Assembly (NCBI GenBank): GCA_003140115.1
Contig: PLIQ01000376.1
Coordinates: 1-7,522 of the forward strand
DNA length: 7,522 nucleotides
Source: Actinomycetota bacterium
GTDB lineage: Bacteria > Actinomycetota > Actinomycetes > Streptosporangiales > Streptosporangiaceae
Direction of reading: 5' to 3'
Shown here: positions 6,104 through 7,522 of the stretch, one piece after another
Position numbering within the stretch: position 1 is the first letter of the stretch
Layout: each line of letters starts with the position of its first letter
Notes under the pieces: generated by a model
What the model was told of the DNA's origin: nothing
Seen by the model: the letters and a program-made list of their open reading frames with translations, nothing else
Databases searched by the model: none
Translations under genes and position numbers: made by a program

Positions 6104-6142
6104 CAGCGTAGACCATAAGACCCGGCCCGTGGAGGTCCGCAG

Positions 6143-6624
6143 ATGGGTTACGCGCAGCGGCGAGCGGCGATCGTGGGGGTGTACACCAGCGAGCAGGCCA
6201 GGTTCATGGACCGGACCGGGATATCGCTGCAGCTGGAGTCCATCAAGGGCGCCCTGGACGACGCCGGCGGCTACGCCATCGTGATGGCCGCGGAGGACAT
6301 CGCGCGGGATTGCCGCAAGGCGCCGGTGTGGGTGCTCGGCGGGGCGGAGGCCGCGTACACCGACGCGAGCTGGGCGAGGGCGCGGCGTACTTCGCCGAGG
6401 GCCACACCCGGCTGGGCGGGAAGATGCCGTGCAACACCGACGGCGGGCTGCTGTCGAACAGCCACTGCACCCACCCGTCCGGTATGCACACGATCGAGGT
6501 GGTCCGCCAGCTCCGGGGCGAGTGCGGCGACCGGCAGGTTCCTGACGCGCGGATCGGCGTCTCGCTGGCCCAGGGCATGGCCGTGCACGGTCACGCGGGA
6601 ACGCTGATCATGGCCAGGGACTAG
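6143..6624 (+). pseudogene. Thiolase (SCP-x/acetyl-CoA acetyltransferase type) remnant, internally deleted and frameshifted
   Basis: Three pieces of a thiolase of about 390 residues are joined. From ATG 6143 (GGAGGT at 6131-6136, 6-base spacing) comes a normal N-terminus: RAAIVGVYTSEQARFMDRTG, ending ALDDAG near 6268. It runs directly into a middle-domain segment, YAIVMAAEDIARDCRKAPVW followed by VLGGAEAAYTD, as found well over 100 residues later in intact enzymes. Near 6361-6375 the homology switches frame to ELGEGAAYFAEGHTRLGG, then NTDGGLLSNSH, HTIEVVRQLRGECGDRQV and a C-terminal end at TAG 6622-6624. The first frame continues as unrelated sequence to 6607. The nucleophilic cysteine region and the 'HDCF'-type motif are missing, so no thiolase activity is expected. 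Two deletions, one in frame and one frame-changing, explain this best; an assembly error is the alternative. The intact ancestor would have cleaved or formed 3-ketoacyl-CoA, fitting the neighbouring CoA genes. The C-terminal piece is well conserved, so decay may be recent. Confidence 0.8.
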
Positions 6625-6627
6625 GCA

Positions 6628-6649
6628 TTGACAACGTTTCGTCTATACT
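6628..6649 (+). promoter_or_regulatory. Promoter-like elements upstream of aldehyde dehydrogenase (non-standard spacing)
   Basis: The 68-base gap after the thiolase remnant is AT-richer than its surroundings. It holds an exact TTGACA (6628-6633) and a good -10-like TATACT (6644-6649), but only 10 bases apart, too close for one normal promoter. Either TATACT works with a poor -35 upstream, or TTGACA is coincidental. An AACGTT palindrome (6633-6638) lies between them. Transcription of the dehydrogenase from within this gap is likely but the exact promoter is not clear. Confidence 0.3.
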
Positions 6650-6692
6650 TGCACAACTACCAAATGATGCGCCCGAAGAGTGGAGGCCCCAG

Positions 6693-7522
6693 ATGGCAAT
6701 ACCGGACGTAGGCTCAGGGACCCTCTACATAGACGGCAAATGGCGTCACGCTGCTTCCGGGCAGACGTTTGCGGTGACCAATCCGGCCACGTCGCAGGTG
6801 CTGGCCCAGATCAGCGCGGCGGAGACCGAGGACGTGCGGGAAGCGGTGAACGCCGCGGCCAGCGCGTTTGGCTCGTGGTCGGCCAGGACGGCGTATGAGC
6901 GGGCAGGCTATCTGTATGCTGCGCACCGGCTGATGCTGGAGCGGGCTGACGAGCTGGCCTGGCTGATGACCACCGAGCAGGGCAAGCCGCTGCGCACGGC
7001 CCGGATCGAGGTTCAGTACGCGGCGGACTTCTTGATGTGGTTCGCCGAGGAGGCCAAGCGCGTCTACGGGTCCACGATCCCCTCGGCCCGCGCCGACCAG
7101 CGGTTCATGGTCCTGCACCAGCCGGTGGGCGTGGTCGGCGCGGTCACCCCGTGGAACTACCCGATCTCCATGCTGACCAGGAAGATCGGGCCCGCCCTGG
7201 CGGCCGGCTGCACGGTCGTGCTCAAGCCGGCCAAGCAGACGCCGCTATGTGCGGTGGAGGTGTTCCGCATCCTGCACGAGGTGGGCGTGCCGGCCGGCGT
7301 GGTCAACCTGGTCACCGCGGCCCGGGCTAGCGTGGTGGGCGATGAGTTCATCAGCAACCCGGTGGTGCGCAAGCTGACCTTCACCGGCTCGACCGAGGTC
7401 GGCAAGATGCTGGCCCAGGGCGCCGCGGCCTCGATCAAGCGGGTCTCGCTGGAGCTTGGCGGGCACGCGCCGTTCATCGTGTTCCCGGACGCCGACCCAG
7501 CCCACGCGGCCCGCGGCGCGTC
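6693..7522 (+). CDS. NAD(P)+-dependent aldehyde dehydrogenase, N-terminal part (3' truncated by window)
   Basis: Translation from ATG 6693 (GGAGG at 6682-6686, 6-base spacing) is open to the window end: 276 complete codons of a protein usually near 480-500 residues. It oxidises an aldehyde to the acid using NAD(P)+. Visible landmarks are LYIDGKW (11-17), TTEQGKPL (93-100), VTPWNYP (151-157) with the oxyanion-hole Asn N155, the cofactor lysine K178 in VLKPAKQTP, the Rossmann TFTGSTEVGK (229-238) and the general base E254 in SLELGGHAP. The catalytic cysteine expected roughly 35 residues further on lies beyond the window. The sequence style (EQGKPL, TPWNYPISMLTRKIGPALAA) is closest to the succinate-semialdehyde dehydrogenase/GabD branch, but substrate assignment from half a protein is unsafe. 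The usual Glu of 'KPAEQTP' is Lys here (K181), a position that varies in the family and influences NAD versus NADP choice. It follows the thiolase remnant on the same strand after 68 bases. Confidence 0.88.
   Translation, partial: MAIPDVGSGTLYIDGKWRHAASGQTFAVTNPATSQVLAQISAAETEDVREAVNAAASAFGSWSARTAYERAGYLYAAHRLMLERADELAWLMTTEQGKPLRTARIEVQYAADFLMWFAEEAKRVYGSTIPSARADQRFMVLHQPVGVVGAVTPWNYPISMLTRKIGPALAAGCTVVLKPAKQTPLCAVEVFRILHEVGVPAGVVNLVTAARASVVGDEFISNPVVRKLTFTGSTEVGKMLAQGAAASIKRVSLELGGHAPFIVFPDADPAHAARGA

Noticed and set aside
5101..6111. (+) strand open frame of 336 codons opposite the LLM gene
   Set aside because: Gly/Arg/Gln-rich antisense translation. The (-) frame has the full set of luciferase-like motifs and a perfect AGGAGG.
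6310..6624. Independent small gene starting at TTG 6310
   Set aside because: The first ~18 codons are out-of-frame thiolase sequence and the rest is the thiolase C-terminus. It is the 3' fragment of the pseudogene, with no separate ribosome binding site.
6651..6654. Possible shared TTGCAC element between the ALDH upstream gap (6649-6654) and the (-) strand of the divergent region (6074-6079)
   Set aside because: Only a 6-base match with poor flanking agreement. It is expected by chance at this search scale.

Overview
The window is very GC-rich, with strong G/C preference at third codon positions. Together with a fused AccD-AccA carboxyltransferase, a luciferase-like (probably F420-dependent) oxidoreductase and TAnnnT-type -10 boxes, this points to an actinomycete chromosome. 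Nothing in the sequence identifies the genus. No tRNA, rRNA, CRISPR, IS element or phage gene was seen.

Layout. Bases 1-1594 (+) hold the tail of a MoxR-type AAA+ ATPase followed by a CoxE-like von Willebrand A (VWA) protein, a familiar chaperone/metal-insertion pair. A 209-base AT-richer gap carries a good promoter and two dyads. It leads into a two-gene (+) unit: a fused acetyl/acyl-CoA carboxyltransferase (AccDA type, 1804-3261) and a TesB-type acyl-CoA thioesterase (3274-4104). This unit converges on a (-) unit read from 6033 down to 4144: a luciferase-like monooxygenase first, then an atypical enoyl-CoA hydratase/isomerase-family protein. A strong GC hairpin sits between the convergent stop codons. 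A 109-base divergent control region with several dyads separates the (-) unit from a (+) thiolase remnant (6143-6624). The remnant has lost the middle of the gene and is frameshifted. A second AT-richer gap precedes an aldehyde dehydrogenase (6693 onward) that runs off the window.

How the genes fit together. From the VWA gene onward the content is acyl-CoA and aldehyde metabolism: carboxyltransferase, thioesterase, crotonase-fold enzyme, flavin/F420 oxidoreductase, a former thiolase and an aldehyde dehydrogenase. This looks like a degradative or remodelling module for a fatty-acid-like, terpenoid or other CoA-linked substrate. The substrate cannot be read from the sequence.

Most notable points: (1) the thiolase is reduced to its N-terminus, a short middle piece and its C-terminus while keeping a good ribosome binding site; (2) the same spaced motif, CGGATA-N10-TATCTA, lies upstream of accDA and in the LLM/thiolase divergent region, suggesting one regulator for both units; (3) the crotonase-fold protein lacks both catalytic glutamates of classical hydratases and has an insertion after its oxyanion-hole motif. 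I see no clear evidence of a wholly new system. These are the places worth checking.
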